Below, in pieces: positions 35,901-45,817 of a stretch of 64,000 nt of DNA; within the stretch, counting starts at the first letter, position 1; each line of letters starts with the position of its first letter. The notes below the pieces were generated by a model that saw only the letters and a program-made list of their open reading frames with translations, had not been told where the DNA came from and searched no databases. This stretch comes from Anisakis pegreffii (taxonomy: Eukaryota > Nematoda > Chromadorea > Rhabditida > Anisakidae), in NCBI GenBank assembly GCA_035041965.1, contig JAPYMA010000652.1, forward strand, positions 28,759-92,758, read 5' to 3'. The translations under genes and the position numbers were made by a program.

Positions 35901-38900
35901 ATTTTTTGTCGATTAGTGCTAACAAATTTCAGACAGATAACGATGACGAAGATAGTGATTACGAGAAGACATTAGGACGTTTGCTGCTTCGAAAGGTATT
36001 GCGTGAGTTTGTGGGCTTGGAGGATTCAGACAAGCAAACAAAGGAGGTGAGTACAAAGTTGAAGCAGTTACTTGAAGCATATTCAAGTGGTCGAATTAGA
36101 TACAATTAGAGTTAGATACGCACACACACTTTTCAGGCAATGTTGAATTTCTCATTTTATCTGAGCGTTGGTCGAATGGACGAGGCTTTTAAAGCAATCA
36201 AATTCATCAGGAGGTGCGTCAGCCTTAACCATTACTAACTCGACGTTGAGCACTTTGAGCCTCTCGATCAACTCGATCTGGCTCAAAGTGCTCAACTTAT
36301 CTGATATCTGATCTGTTATCTGATCTGCAGCACAAAGAATCGATCTAAAATCGATCAACTAATCATTTCATAATGCTTCAGTGAAAGTGTTTGGGAGCAT
36401 ATGGCGCAAATGTGCGTTAAAACACGGCGTCTGGATGTGGCTTTGGTGTGTTTGGGCAATATGGGTCATGCACGCGGCGCACGCGCGCTGCGCAAGACGA
36501 TACGCAGCGGGGCGCCAGAAGAGGTGCAGGTGGCCACACTGGCCGTACAGCTTGGCCTGCTGGTAGGTAGGTTGAGATTTGCATATGCGCAACAGATCGG
36601 TGGCGATTCACCGAAGTGGAGTTATTCGCCGGGTGGTAGTACATTCTGCGGTGTGGAGAGACTTAGGAATAGGGCACTTTATTACTTTGGGGAGTCGCAC
36701 GCAAGCACGCTCGCACGTGCCACGCCTACTGCGCATGGCCTCAGCCTGAGTGTGACCTCAGCCTCATCTAAGCGTAGCCTCAGATCGCTCGATGCTACAA
36801 CAGTGGCTAGTGAGCGAGCTCAGGCTTAGGCTTAGGCTAAGACTAAGCTTAGGCTGAAGCCATGCGCAGTAGGTGTGGCTTCGGTCCATGTGAAAGCGTC
36901 GTTCGTAGTGTGCGAGCGTATGTTTTTATCATTGTACGCGAGCTTGCTCGCGTGCGACCCCCCCTCCCCCAAAGTGAAAAAGTGCCAAAAATAGTTGTGA
37001 TTTAGGATGAGGCGAGGTCGTTGTTCGCTTCGTGTGGTCGTCACGATCTGGTGAATCGTGTGCTGCAGTCGCAGAATCGTTGGGATCAGGTTGGTGCTAA
37101 TTGAGCAGAGAGTAATTATTTTGAAAGCTCATTTACTGCATTTAAGTGTTATTAGTCGTGAGTGTATGTTGAGCCTAGTGCAGTGAAGTGTGCTACTATA
37201 TTGTTGTAGTAGGCAGGCAGCATTGCTAGACCTTTTTATGTGCTTAGTTTTTCGTCGGAATTGGCTAACAGGTGGTTGTTCCGCTACAGGCATTCGAAAT
37301 CGCGGAATGCAACGATCGGATTCATTTGCGGAATACGTATTTCTCGTACGGCAAATATTTGGAATCGTTGGGCGCCACCGAAGCCGCTATCGACAAGTTA
37401 GTGTTAGAGCAATCGTACTTGTTTACTGGACGATGTGTTCATTCAGCTTACTCGCTTAGAGCATCTGCCTCCTCAAGTACATCTGCTAAATTGCAGTTAC
37501 GAGAAATCCGATACACAACGATTTGAGGTACCACGCATGCTCTTTGATGATCCGAAAGTGCTGGAAGCGTACGTGCGCAAACGACGTGATCCGTGAGTTA
37601 AACGAGCATTCATAAATTAGTTCAAAACACCCCTCACCCTTTTCCTCTTGTCATATGACTCGGTCAATTTTTTTTGAATCGTGAGTCTTGGGGATTTGGA
37701 GACAGTTTCTGATTATTGACTGCAAGAAGTAAGGTGATTGATAACTGCAATGATTATTGAGGAATCTACAACGATGGTGGGCTCAATATTTGGAGAGTAT
37801 CGGCAATTTGGACGGTGCACAAAGTTTTTATCAGGCATCCAAGGACTATCTGTCTGTTATGCGATTGTTGTGCTATAAGAAAGCGTCGTCGGAGGTAAGC
37901 GACTGCTGTGCTCATATTTTGTTTGCGCAGAGGGTATTTGACTACACTGAGCTTTAAAAAAAAGGAATCTGCTCGATCAATTTGATGCAACAAAATTTTT
38001 AGGCAACAGAGTTGGCCAACAAAACTGGTGATAAGGCGGCTTGCTATCATTTAGCAAGATATTTCGAAGCCGAAAACGACATGAGCCGAGCGGTGGAATT
38101 CTTCAGTAAAGCTCACGCGTACAGCAGCGCTATTCGGCTGGCAAAGGTTTGTAATATTGTTAAGGAATAGGAAAGATCGAATTCTGTTATTGTATTGGAG
38201 AGCACGATCTTGACTGCATACACGCTGTTTCTTTATTTTTTAAGGAGCATAACATGAAAGAGAAGCTGGCAAATTTGGCTTTAATGGTCGGTGGAAGTGA
38301 ACTGGTGGAGGCAGCGCGATACTATGAGGATCTACCCGGGCAGGCGGATAAGGCTGTGATGCTCTACCATAAGGCGGGCATGATCGGTAGGGCGTTGGAT
38401 TTGGCGTTTCGCACCGAACAGTTCGGTGCACTCGACCTAATCGCCAAGGATTTGCACGAACGTTCGGACGCACGAGTGTTGCAGCGGGCGGCTGAGTTCT
38501 TCATCAGTAATCAACAATACGAGAAGGCCGTCGAACTTCTTGCTTATGCTAAAAATGTTAGTCGGTTCTGAGGAGAATTGGAACGGAGGTGAGGAGTGAG
38601 TAGTGCATTTTGAAGGTTATTGTGTGATATTTCAGTACGCAGATGCTATCGAGCTGTGTCGCAAGAAGAACGTTCCGGTTACGGAAAAAATGGCCGAGAT
38701 ATTGACCCCGTCGAAGGGTGAGTGACATTCAAGGGTGTTCGAGTGGGTAAGGTAGGGACAGAAACAAGGCAGCACCCAACTTCAACATGATGAAGTTCGT
38801 TGCCTTAGGCGTTACATGCGGTTTCATCTATCGCTGACGATTTACAGGCTCCAGATGATCAGCAACGGTGCCTTTAGGAGAGTGCTGCACTTACTTCGGC

Positions 38901-40653
38901 ACCATTATAAAAGTGGTGTTAAATTTTCAGAAATCGTTTCGAACCCTGCCGAACGCAATGAGCTGTTGCAGCAAATCGCCGAGTGTTGCGTGCAGCAGCG
39001 CAATTATCATTTTGCAGCCAAAAAGTACACGCAAGCCGGCAACATGCTTCAGGTGGTCTCTTCACTGTTGTCGCTTTGCCCCAATCCTCCCTCTCCCGCT
39101 CACTTCCCCTAACTCGTCAAGTATACTCAGCAATTTTAGGCTATGCGTTCGTTGTTAAAGTCGGGTGATACGGAACGAATTGTGTTCTTCGCGCGCAAGG
39201 CGCGCAATCGCGAAATATACATTTTGGCAGCCAATTTCTTACAGACGCTCAACTGGAAATCTGATGCCAATCTAATGAAGCACATCGAGACGTTTTACGT
39301 TAAAGCAAATGCATTCGAGCATTTAGCGAGTTTCTATGAGGCTTGCGCTCAGGTGAGTGTGTTTGTTGTGTTTATTATTTCTTATTTGGGTGCTGCAGTC
39401 GTCCTCGAGTGCACAGTTTCGAAAGTTCCACATGGTTACTGGAATGCTCTCTTAGGAAACAGCGATATTTCTGCTGCACATTTTTGATGATTCATTTCGG
39501 CGTTGCTCAGTTACGAGAGATTGTTGAAGATCGAACCTAAAACAAATTCAGGTCGAGATCGATGATTATCGTGACTACAGTAAGGCGGTTGCAGCGTTTG
39601 GTGAGGCACAGCGTTGCATTGGAAGGGCGCTGCAAAATGACACCAAAAATGAGGTTCATCTTAACGCGAAACTTGCTGAGTTGAGTCATACGATGGCCAA
39701 TATCAAGAAATTTATCGGGATTCGAACGTGGGTTTTTTTTTGTTTATTTTGTTGCCAACTTTCAAGAATGCACGCACCGATCTGTAGAGTCGGAGCTGAA
39801 GATTTGGGAGGAGATGATTAAAAGTGCCCGCCCGTATCGAGCGGTTGAACTTTCGCTCGCACTTGCTAGTGGTCGCAGTTTCAGAGTCTATGAAACGGAT
39901 CCGAACGATGCCATACGTCAAGTGCACGCGCTGGCGGACGAGAAAGGAATTGAAGAGAGTGTGCGAATCGGAGACATTTACGCAGTGATGATCGTTCATA
40001 ACGTGCGCAAGTCGAACTTCAAAAAGGTACGCACGCGCAAGTGGATGCGGTGACTGTGAATGAGCAGCTTCTATGAGGCTCTCGCAAGTTTTTCGATTCA
40101 CGTTATGAATGATCTAGATTCCGTTCGGGATTGCGAGAAGAAGCGTAGTTCTCTGAAAGGGAATTGAAACCGTCCCACTCCCCCCTGCCTTCCCTCGAAC
40201 CGTGCACCGTCTTTTCAACGCTCTTTCAGCATTTCTATTTTGGATGCATTATGAAATTAGCGTTCATGTCTTTCCCTCATTTTTAACCCTATTCAAAAAA
40301 ACCCCTTTTCTGATCCGCTCGTTTTTAAATAGATCAAAACTGATTTCAGGCTTACCGCAAATTCTCTCATCTCCGAATGTCTCTCATTTCAGGCTTACAC
40401 GCTGATCGAACAACTGCAGCAGCGTCAGCCCCGTATCGATGTGTCACGCTATGTGAATGCACAGATTTTGGACACTATCTGTGATGCACTACAGATCAGA
40501 CGTATCACCGCAATACTGAATACTGCTCAAGATGTGTGCTCTGACGAGGACGGCAATGCGGGAGGGGTCGTGGAATACAGTCATGCGATGAAGCGCCAGT
40601 TACAGCAAGAGACTTCTTTCGGAGAAAGTACTCTCCGTCAGGTACTCGACTGA
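29904..40653 (+). CDS. IFT140: IFT140, intraflagellar transport complex A subunit, ~34 exons
   Basis: Core IFT-A protein (C. elegans che-11) needed for retrograde transport in cilia; here about 1,578 codons against 1,462 residues in human. The WD40 half starts with [15 protein letters not shown] and runs to about exon 19; the TPR-like half contains [70 protein letters not shown] and [18 protein letters not shown], all diagnostic. Exons in phase: 30593-30720, 30905-30999, 31134-31249, 31597-31789, 31908-32102, 32373-32510, 32622-32710, 32811-32835, 32882-33005, 33072-33244, 33351-33458, 33571-33714, 34088-34237, 34308-34435, 34514-34646, 34984-35135, 35374-35494, 35713-35844, 35933-36046, 36137-36213, 36382-36562, 37006-37089, 37290-37396, 37497-37592, 37762-37894, 38003-38146, 38245-38556, 38636-38717, 38931-39052, 39140-39352, 39552-39727, 39885-40026, 40393-40653. 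Exon 1 is 29904-30050; its join to exon 2 is out of phase by one base, so an exon or edge there is wrong. Exon 28 uses an AAG acceptor. Confidence 0.95.
32272..32345. mobile_element. palindromic MITE, minimal copy M3
   Basis: A 74-bp element made of little more than two terminal repeats joined head to head (GGCACTTGTTTACTTTGGGG and complement, with ACGT at the centre). A perfect 8-bp duplication CTTCTTCC flanks it (32264-32271 and 32346-32353). It lies in an IFT140 intron, about 27 bp before the exon starting at 32373. Confidence 0.93.
33261..33323. repeat. perfect 27-bp inverted repeat in IFT140 intron
   Basis: Arms 33261-33287 and 33297-33323 are perfect complements with a 9-base loop. They begin TTACAACAATTAATTTG. 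The intron is only 106 bp (33245-33350), so the hairpin fills most of it. Confidence 0.9.
33747..34045. mobile_element. palindromic MITE, copy M4
   Basis: About 299 bp. Left end GGCACTTTTTTACTTTAGGG is intact; the right end reads AAAGTAAAAAAAGTTCC, a changed terminus. No 8-bp duplication is visible, so one flank has decayed or rearranged. It lies in an IFT140 intron, ending about 42 bp before the exon at 34088. Confidence 0.85.
34762..34817. repeat. short inverted repeat in IFT140 intron
   Basis: AATTAGCATTCGT and its complement ACGAATGCTAATT enclose a core with CAGCTGTCAGCTG. Probably a decayed small inverted-repeat element. Confidence 0.6.
36245..36296. repeat. perfect 17-bp inverted repeat in IFT140 intron
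   Basis: GTTGAGCACTTTGAGCC at 36245-36261 pairs perfectly with 36280-36296 across an 18-base loop. Confidence 0.85.
36673..36986. mobile_element. palindromic MITE, copy M5
   Basis: A 314-bp element with GGCAC...GTGCC ends. The 8-bp flanks AGGAATAG and AAAAATAG agree at six positions, a decayed target duplication. It lies in an IFT140 intron with its right end about 19 bp before the exon at 37006. Confidence 0.9.
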
Positions 40654-42351
40654 CTCCTAAGAAACCGTTTATTTTATGACCTGATCAGATCAGATCAAAT
40701 CATAAATCATATGATTTAAAATGCTCTTGCTTTTTCTCTCTCCTTTTCTCTCAATCTCTGTCTTTCTCCTCTCTCTCTTGTTGTTTGTTTTTTTCGAATG
40801 ACCTTTCTCTGTAATGAAATAATTTTTCATCCAACCATACATAATCACATACAACTCAGTACAATACAATACAATAGAAGCAAATTTCAAGCGTGCACTT
40901 GAATTCAATGCGTCAACATTAATAATACTGTCGCCTGCACATTTTATGTGGCATGCGTCTCTCTTTGATTCGGTGTGAATTTTAGCAGTAAGTGTTGGTA
41001 TTTGCTGAACCAAGGTATCGAGGTACTGACCTCAGGGTATTAAATTACCGACTTGTTCGTAACTCAGATCAGGGCAAATGTTCTTTTAAAAAAATAACGC
41101 TGAAATGAACATATATTCTCACTCATCTTTCGATTCTACTTCGCAATTTGATGATTGAAAACCAGTTCTGTGCAATCCATTTGTATCCATTGGGAACTGC
41201 TGGTAGAGCAGTAGTAGCAAAAATAGTTGCTGTTGTGAAATGTTATATGTCGTCGTTTCAAAGTTTCCACTTGTGCTCTCTTTATGTATAAATTTTGGTG
41301 TGTAGAATTTGCGAGTTTATTTTTACATGGCTAAAATATTCGCATTGCGTATTGATTCGTTTTCGTTTGCGCTATTCGTTTGTTTTATTGAAGAGTACCA
41401 ATTAGGAAGTTATTGGCCGGTTTATGCCGCCTTTATAATCACCAATAATAATACCGAAACAGATGGGAATGTCACTGTGATCAGATGGGAATCGAAAGGT
41501 CACTCACCACCCATCAATGAAGCCAACCATCTGTGAATAGTAAGCGAGTGATGACCATTTGATGACCAGTACCCGCTGAGGGTTACTGATGCAATTTGAC
41601 AGTAACATCTATCTGTTTCTTTATGCAAATATCCCTGTTTAATCGCTTTCTCTGTGTTTGCTTTATCCTTCATTATCCAATCCAGTGTGTCATTAGGCCG
41701 TAACCCAGGCGGACGCTATCTCTGCAATTAGCGACAACTGTTTTTTGATGACTGACGAGTCTGAATACTGCGTGAATCAAGTTTAAAGTTGAACGAATAA
41801 AACTGAAATTCGGATGTGTATTTGACAGCTGCATCATCATTTTACACACATATTGTGCGTTTATTAGTCTCAGTCATAGGCGATCGATTTGTACGTATAA
41901 CATGATTGATCCGATTAGTTATTGATCACAATAATATAAATGATTAGGCGAGGAAAGCTCGTGTATTTTTGCTTTTGACAGTGTTGTTTTTCACTCGAAA
42001 ATGTTTTTAGTCGTTGAGCAGGGCTTGTCCCGTTTCAAAAAGGTTTGAACTCGGAAAGTTTTTAGAGTGTGGTATCTGGAACTATCATATAGGTGCTGCA
42101 TACGTAACCCATAGCAACCTTGCGGGTGTACAAAGCAACAACTCATTTGAGCGCATAAAATAAGAAGTATTGTATAAAGTAAGTAAATTAATTGACTAGT
42201 AAATTATTACTGATCAAGAAGTATTGTAAATGAAGTAAATTAATTGACTAGTAAATTATTACTGATTAAGAAGTATTGTCATTTATATTTTCATGCTCTC
42301 CTCTCTGATGCGTTGTTCAATTCAATTCAAGTAGGATGTTGATCCGGAAGG
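40654..42351. other. intergenic, includes tandem repeat
   Basis: About 1.7 kb between IFT140 and the next plus-strand gene. No supported exon. A CT-rich tract is at 40728-40780 and the tandem repeat at 42162-42280. Confidence 0.4.
42162..42280. repeat. tandem repeat, unit ~52-54 bp, 2.2 copies
   Basis: Two near-identical units containing GTAAATTAATTGACTAGTAAAT-like sequence, each starting AAGAAGTATTGT, with a third partial AAGAAGTATTGT at the end. It lies 70-190 bp upstream of the membrane-protein start. Confidence 0.85.
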
Positions 42352-43979
42352 ATGATCGCTTTCAGAACAATAGAATGCAGTGAAAGTATGACTACGGTAA
42401 TGAGCGTGTTGTTACCACTATACGTATTTTGCACTTTCCTCTATTGTACAATTGAAACAGATTCGAAAAATGAAGAGAGTAACTTTCAAGATGAGAGCGT
42501 GAAGCAGAACAATATTCAACTGGGTGGCAGCAGGTTCGATTTGATTTGATTTGAATTTTTGAGTTTTGTTGTTCGAAACCAAATGTGGCCAAGTCACCAA
42601 TATCATTGAGTTATTGTTACTTGGACGTCGAGTGGTTGTTTTGTCAATCACTGCGAGTAATCGGCGGAATATTTTTATTACTAGAGTCATGATTATTTAT
42701 TGGATTGATATTTGGCTACGATTAATTATGCAAAATATTCATGGCTACTAGTTAATTATTCGCTTGTGTTCGGTTGGCCTGCTCGCCTAGCCAGCGGGGT
42801 GGCGTAAATTGAGGCTAAAACAATGTGCACGGAAACGTGAGCATTGTGGCCAGCAACGTTACAAACGTTTGATAGTCTGGCCAATCCAGGTAATCTCTTA
42901 AATACGTCTCGGGGGAGGGGTTTAGGTAAAAATGGCATCAAAATAATGCGACAAAAAGAAAAACTTCAGAGGGTCAACAGCAGCTCGATTTCGGATACCG
43001 AAAAAATTCGATGTGAAAGGCACAAAGTTGGACTCACTGAAAGCGATGCTAGACGAACGTGCCAGATGGTTGGAAATTAATAAGGTTAGAGGATTGTTGC
43101 ATTGTCGGCAAAGGTGTTATTTCACTTCTATCCACACGTTACTCACTCTCAAGGACCCCTTCCCCTCCCCGCTCCATCCTAGTTCAGTAACTTTGTGTTG
43201 ATGTTATGATAGATCAATCGATTTGTTTTTTTTTTTCAGAGGCAACGCCAATCGTTTCATTACAATTTTTTGTGGTTATTTCGCATTGTTCTTATTTCCT
43301 ATACAATTGCATCAATATTATGGATCGCTGTAAGTGTTCTGTACTATGCCAGGTAAGTAGAATTTGAACGATTGATTGATATCATTATTATTATTGTTGT
43401 TGTCAGCATTATTGATATTGTTTAAATTATTGCTACTGTTACAATTATAATTGGGGCATTTTGTATAAAGTACTTGCGAAACGTTGCAGGATTGCTTTTT
43501 TTAGGCAAAGGCGGAAATTCCGTGATCAAGGCGTTGAGAACACACTTTGCCGAAGAATTGAGCAAGAGTGAGTTCTTTCATGTGATCTGATCGTGAGCAA
43601 AAACTACCCGATCACTTTGTGCATTATAAGCATATGGAGGTATGTTAATGAATTTTGCGCTCTCATTATCGTTTTCAGACGTCTCTTGCAACGGTATAAT
43701 GAGATTCCATCATCTATGACGGGAGCAGGAACGACAGAATTACTGCGCGCCGATGGATTGGGGCCGGTTGGGGCTGGAGCCGATGAGAGTCGACTTGTGT
43801 CTATAAGCGATGCGAATCAGCAGCTGAATGCTGATGAGCCCATAGACTCGCCCATAATGCGCAGTTCGGTGATGTCAAGTCCGCGGCTCGATTATGTATC
43901 GCAGTTCGAAGTGAATCGTGCCAAAGTTGAAGCGGTCTTGAAACGAAATTCGGAACCGCAATTCATGCGAAGAATTTAA
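42352..43979 (+). CDS. unknown nematode membrane protein, 5 exons
   Basis: Predicted protein of about 257 residues. Exons: 42352-42533, 42970-43084, 43240-43352, 43505-43567, 43679-43979, all in phase. I do not recognise the family. The N-terminus has a hydrophobic signal-like segment (VMSVLLPLYVFCTFLYCTI). A basic helix follows (KLDSLKAMLDERARWLEINK), then one transmembrane segment (FRIVLISYTIASILWIAVSV) flanked by RQRQ and RQRRKF. The cytoplasmic-looking tail is Ser/acidic and ends in FMRRI. Alternative start: the Met at codon 13. Its role is unknown. Confidence 0.7.
42841..42894 (+). repeat. copy 2 of the ~50-bp interspersed repeat
   Basis: Contains GTGGCCAGCAACGTTACAAA and GTCTGGCCAATCCAGGTAAT; matches 61510-61564 closely and 7979-8030 in reverse complement. 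It lies in the first intron of the membrane-protein gene. Confidence 0.75.
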
Positions 43980-44191
43980 CAAAAAAAGACAATTCAAGAA
44001 ATTAACGTTGTGCTCTTTACGTTCAGATTGTGTTCTATATTTTTCTGTCTTACTGCCTAAACTGATGAAATAATGAAATTAGAAGCGATTACATAAATAA
44101 AGATAATACATAATTGATTTTGATACAATAATAATAATAATAAATATATACAAGTGCAGTAAATAAAACAGTAATAAATTCAATAATAATA

Positions 44192-44240
<49 letters not shown>

Positions 44241-44628
44241 TAATATAAAGTCGATTGTTTAATGTGGACATTTAATTAAGTGTAGTGGAATTTGTGTAAT
44301 CAGAGCAAAAGTGTTCATAGTCAACTTGACATTGTCCCATATGAATGTCGGTTGGACTGGCACTGACCTAAAATGAAATTCAGAGGCGAGTGCGGTGTGC
44401 CGTTGTCGTTCTGAAAATGCATCGGTGTTGTGATCTAATTTCAAATCTTAATTGCGTCCTTCCGCCGCCCATCTCATCATCACATTTCACATTTGCAGTT
44501 CACTTCAATCATTCGGCTGAGTTGATTCCGTTGAGCGTTATTTAGACCATTCTTGTAGCTCCTTAAGATCTTCAGGTGTTCTTTCAGCGAAATTGCTTTC
44601 AATAGTGACGAAATTTGACGTCGGAATC
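43980..44628. other. intergenic with (AAT)n microsatellite
   Basis: The (AAT)n tract is at about 44195-44240. An acceptor-like CTTTCAG at 44581-44587 precedes the next start codon by about 41 bp. No exon otherwise. Confidence 0.45.
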
Positions 44629-45182
44629 ATGCAAATGTCAATGCTTCTGTTGGCTGTTGTGTTTGCCGCAACTGTAGTCTTGGCTTTCGACAAACAACAA
44701 ATCTCAAAGAAGGCATTTTCATCGAAAAAAGTTCGTAACTTTTCTCTAATGGCAACTTCTGCAACCACCATGTTTCATTACACTACTTATTTATTATTTT
44801 ATTCATTAACAATAACAACAATCATTATTATTGCTATTTTTATTATCACAAAAAGTTGCAGTTGATATCGCAGAAATATCCAAAACGTTTTGAGCGTTCG
44901 TTGCACGAAAATCGCATTGATGATGATGAACTTCTCAAAGATAAGTTCCCAATGCCCGTCTTCTATGGACATCCTCAAATTCAGTTCTCCAATGACGCCA
45001 GGTAGTTGAATCGATCTATGAAACTGATGACGATTCGCAATTTTGCGTTTTAATTACTTCTCGATGAGATTATGACGGTAGTTTGGTAAGATATTTACTG
45101 CGCTATTTTCAGGCCAGAAAGCATCAAATCAAGGAGTCAGTATTACCCAAACGATAATGTGCTCGTGTTGAATCGTCTCTAA
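44629..45182 (+). CDS. small secreted peptide precursor, 3 exons
   Basis: Predicted secreted protein of 103 residues. Exons: 44629-44730, 44862-45001, 45113-45182, in phase throughout. Signal peptide MQMSMLLLAVVFAATVVLA is followed by a basic, Lys-rich segment. A dibasic site (YPKRFERSL) precedes an acidic spacer (RIDDDELLKDKFP) and a Tyr/Pro-rich part (MPVFYGHPQIQF), ending YYPNDNVLVLNRL. There are no cysteines after the signal. Size and dibasic site suit a neuropeptide-like or secreted structural peptide, but no repeated peptide and no amidation Gly were seen, so the class is open. The alternative is a conserved short secreted worm protein. Confidence 0.68.
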
Positions 45183-45817
45183 ATTTGGGCCCTCTTTTTT
45201 TGCACGCTCTGCACCCCGCCTGATTGACCACTGAACCTGTTCTCTCGATGAGTGCTCTCAGGTAAATGCCGCCTATGCTTAAATGCATGGTTTGTGTGAA
45301 CCGTGATCGCAGTTTGTATATATAAGTGAATAAAAAGTATTCGTGCTGAAAGATTTTACGATAAAAATTTTTTTTGTATCTGTCATCAACTAAAAAGTTA
45401 TTGAATTCGGAACAATTTGGAGGTATTTCGCAATTGTTTGCTATGCTGTAATAATCGTAATAAATCGCCTTCAAAATGAAGTTTGCCTGTCGAAATGTGT
45501 TATAACACATCGAAACGAAACGTCAACAATTCGGCATGATCCTAGGTCTATAAAAGTGCGATATTTTCAAGGTAATACAATTGTATTCAATTTTTATGTA
45601 TATCATACATACGTACATACATGTACACATACGTACATACACAAATGTCATGCAGTAGAAGAGGTTCAAAAACATCAGCAGTTAATGTATTCAATTAGCA
45701 CTTTTTCGATCAGTAATATCTGAGCGCTTGTGATAGCCAGATGAACATTGCAAAAAGTGGCCATGGTATCCGGAGGAAGATTGGTTATGATATCGGATAA
45801 CTGAGCATTCATCTTGA
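45183..45817. other. convergent intergenic gap
   Basis: 3' flanks of two convergent genes. A (ACAT/ACGT)-rich tract is at 45600-45650. No gene seen. Confidence 0.4.

Noticed and set aside
39143..39487. Frames running past the IFT140 exon at 39140-39352
   Set aside because: The extension is intron read-through beyond the GTGAGT donor.
39780..39884. Frame reading [20 protein letters not shown] as part of the IFT140 exon at 39885
   Set aside because: Using it breaks phase; starting at the TTTCAG before 39885 restores phase and matches IFT140 ([13 protein letters not shown]).
42102..42117. X-box-like GTAACCCATAGCAAC about 240 bp before the membrane-protein gene
   Set aside because: The half-sites have one extra base between them compared with the RFX consensus.
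44089..44271. Poly-Ile frame
   Set aside because: Translation of the (AAT)n tract in intergenic DNA.
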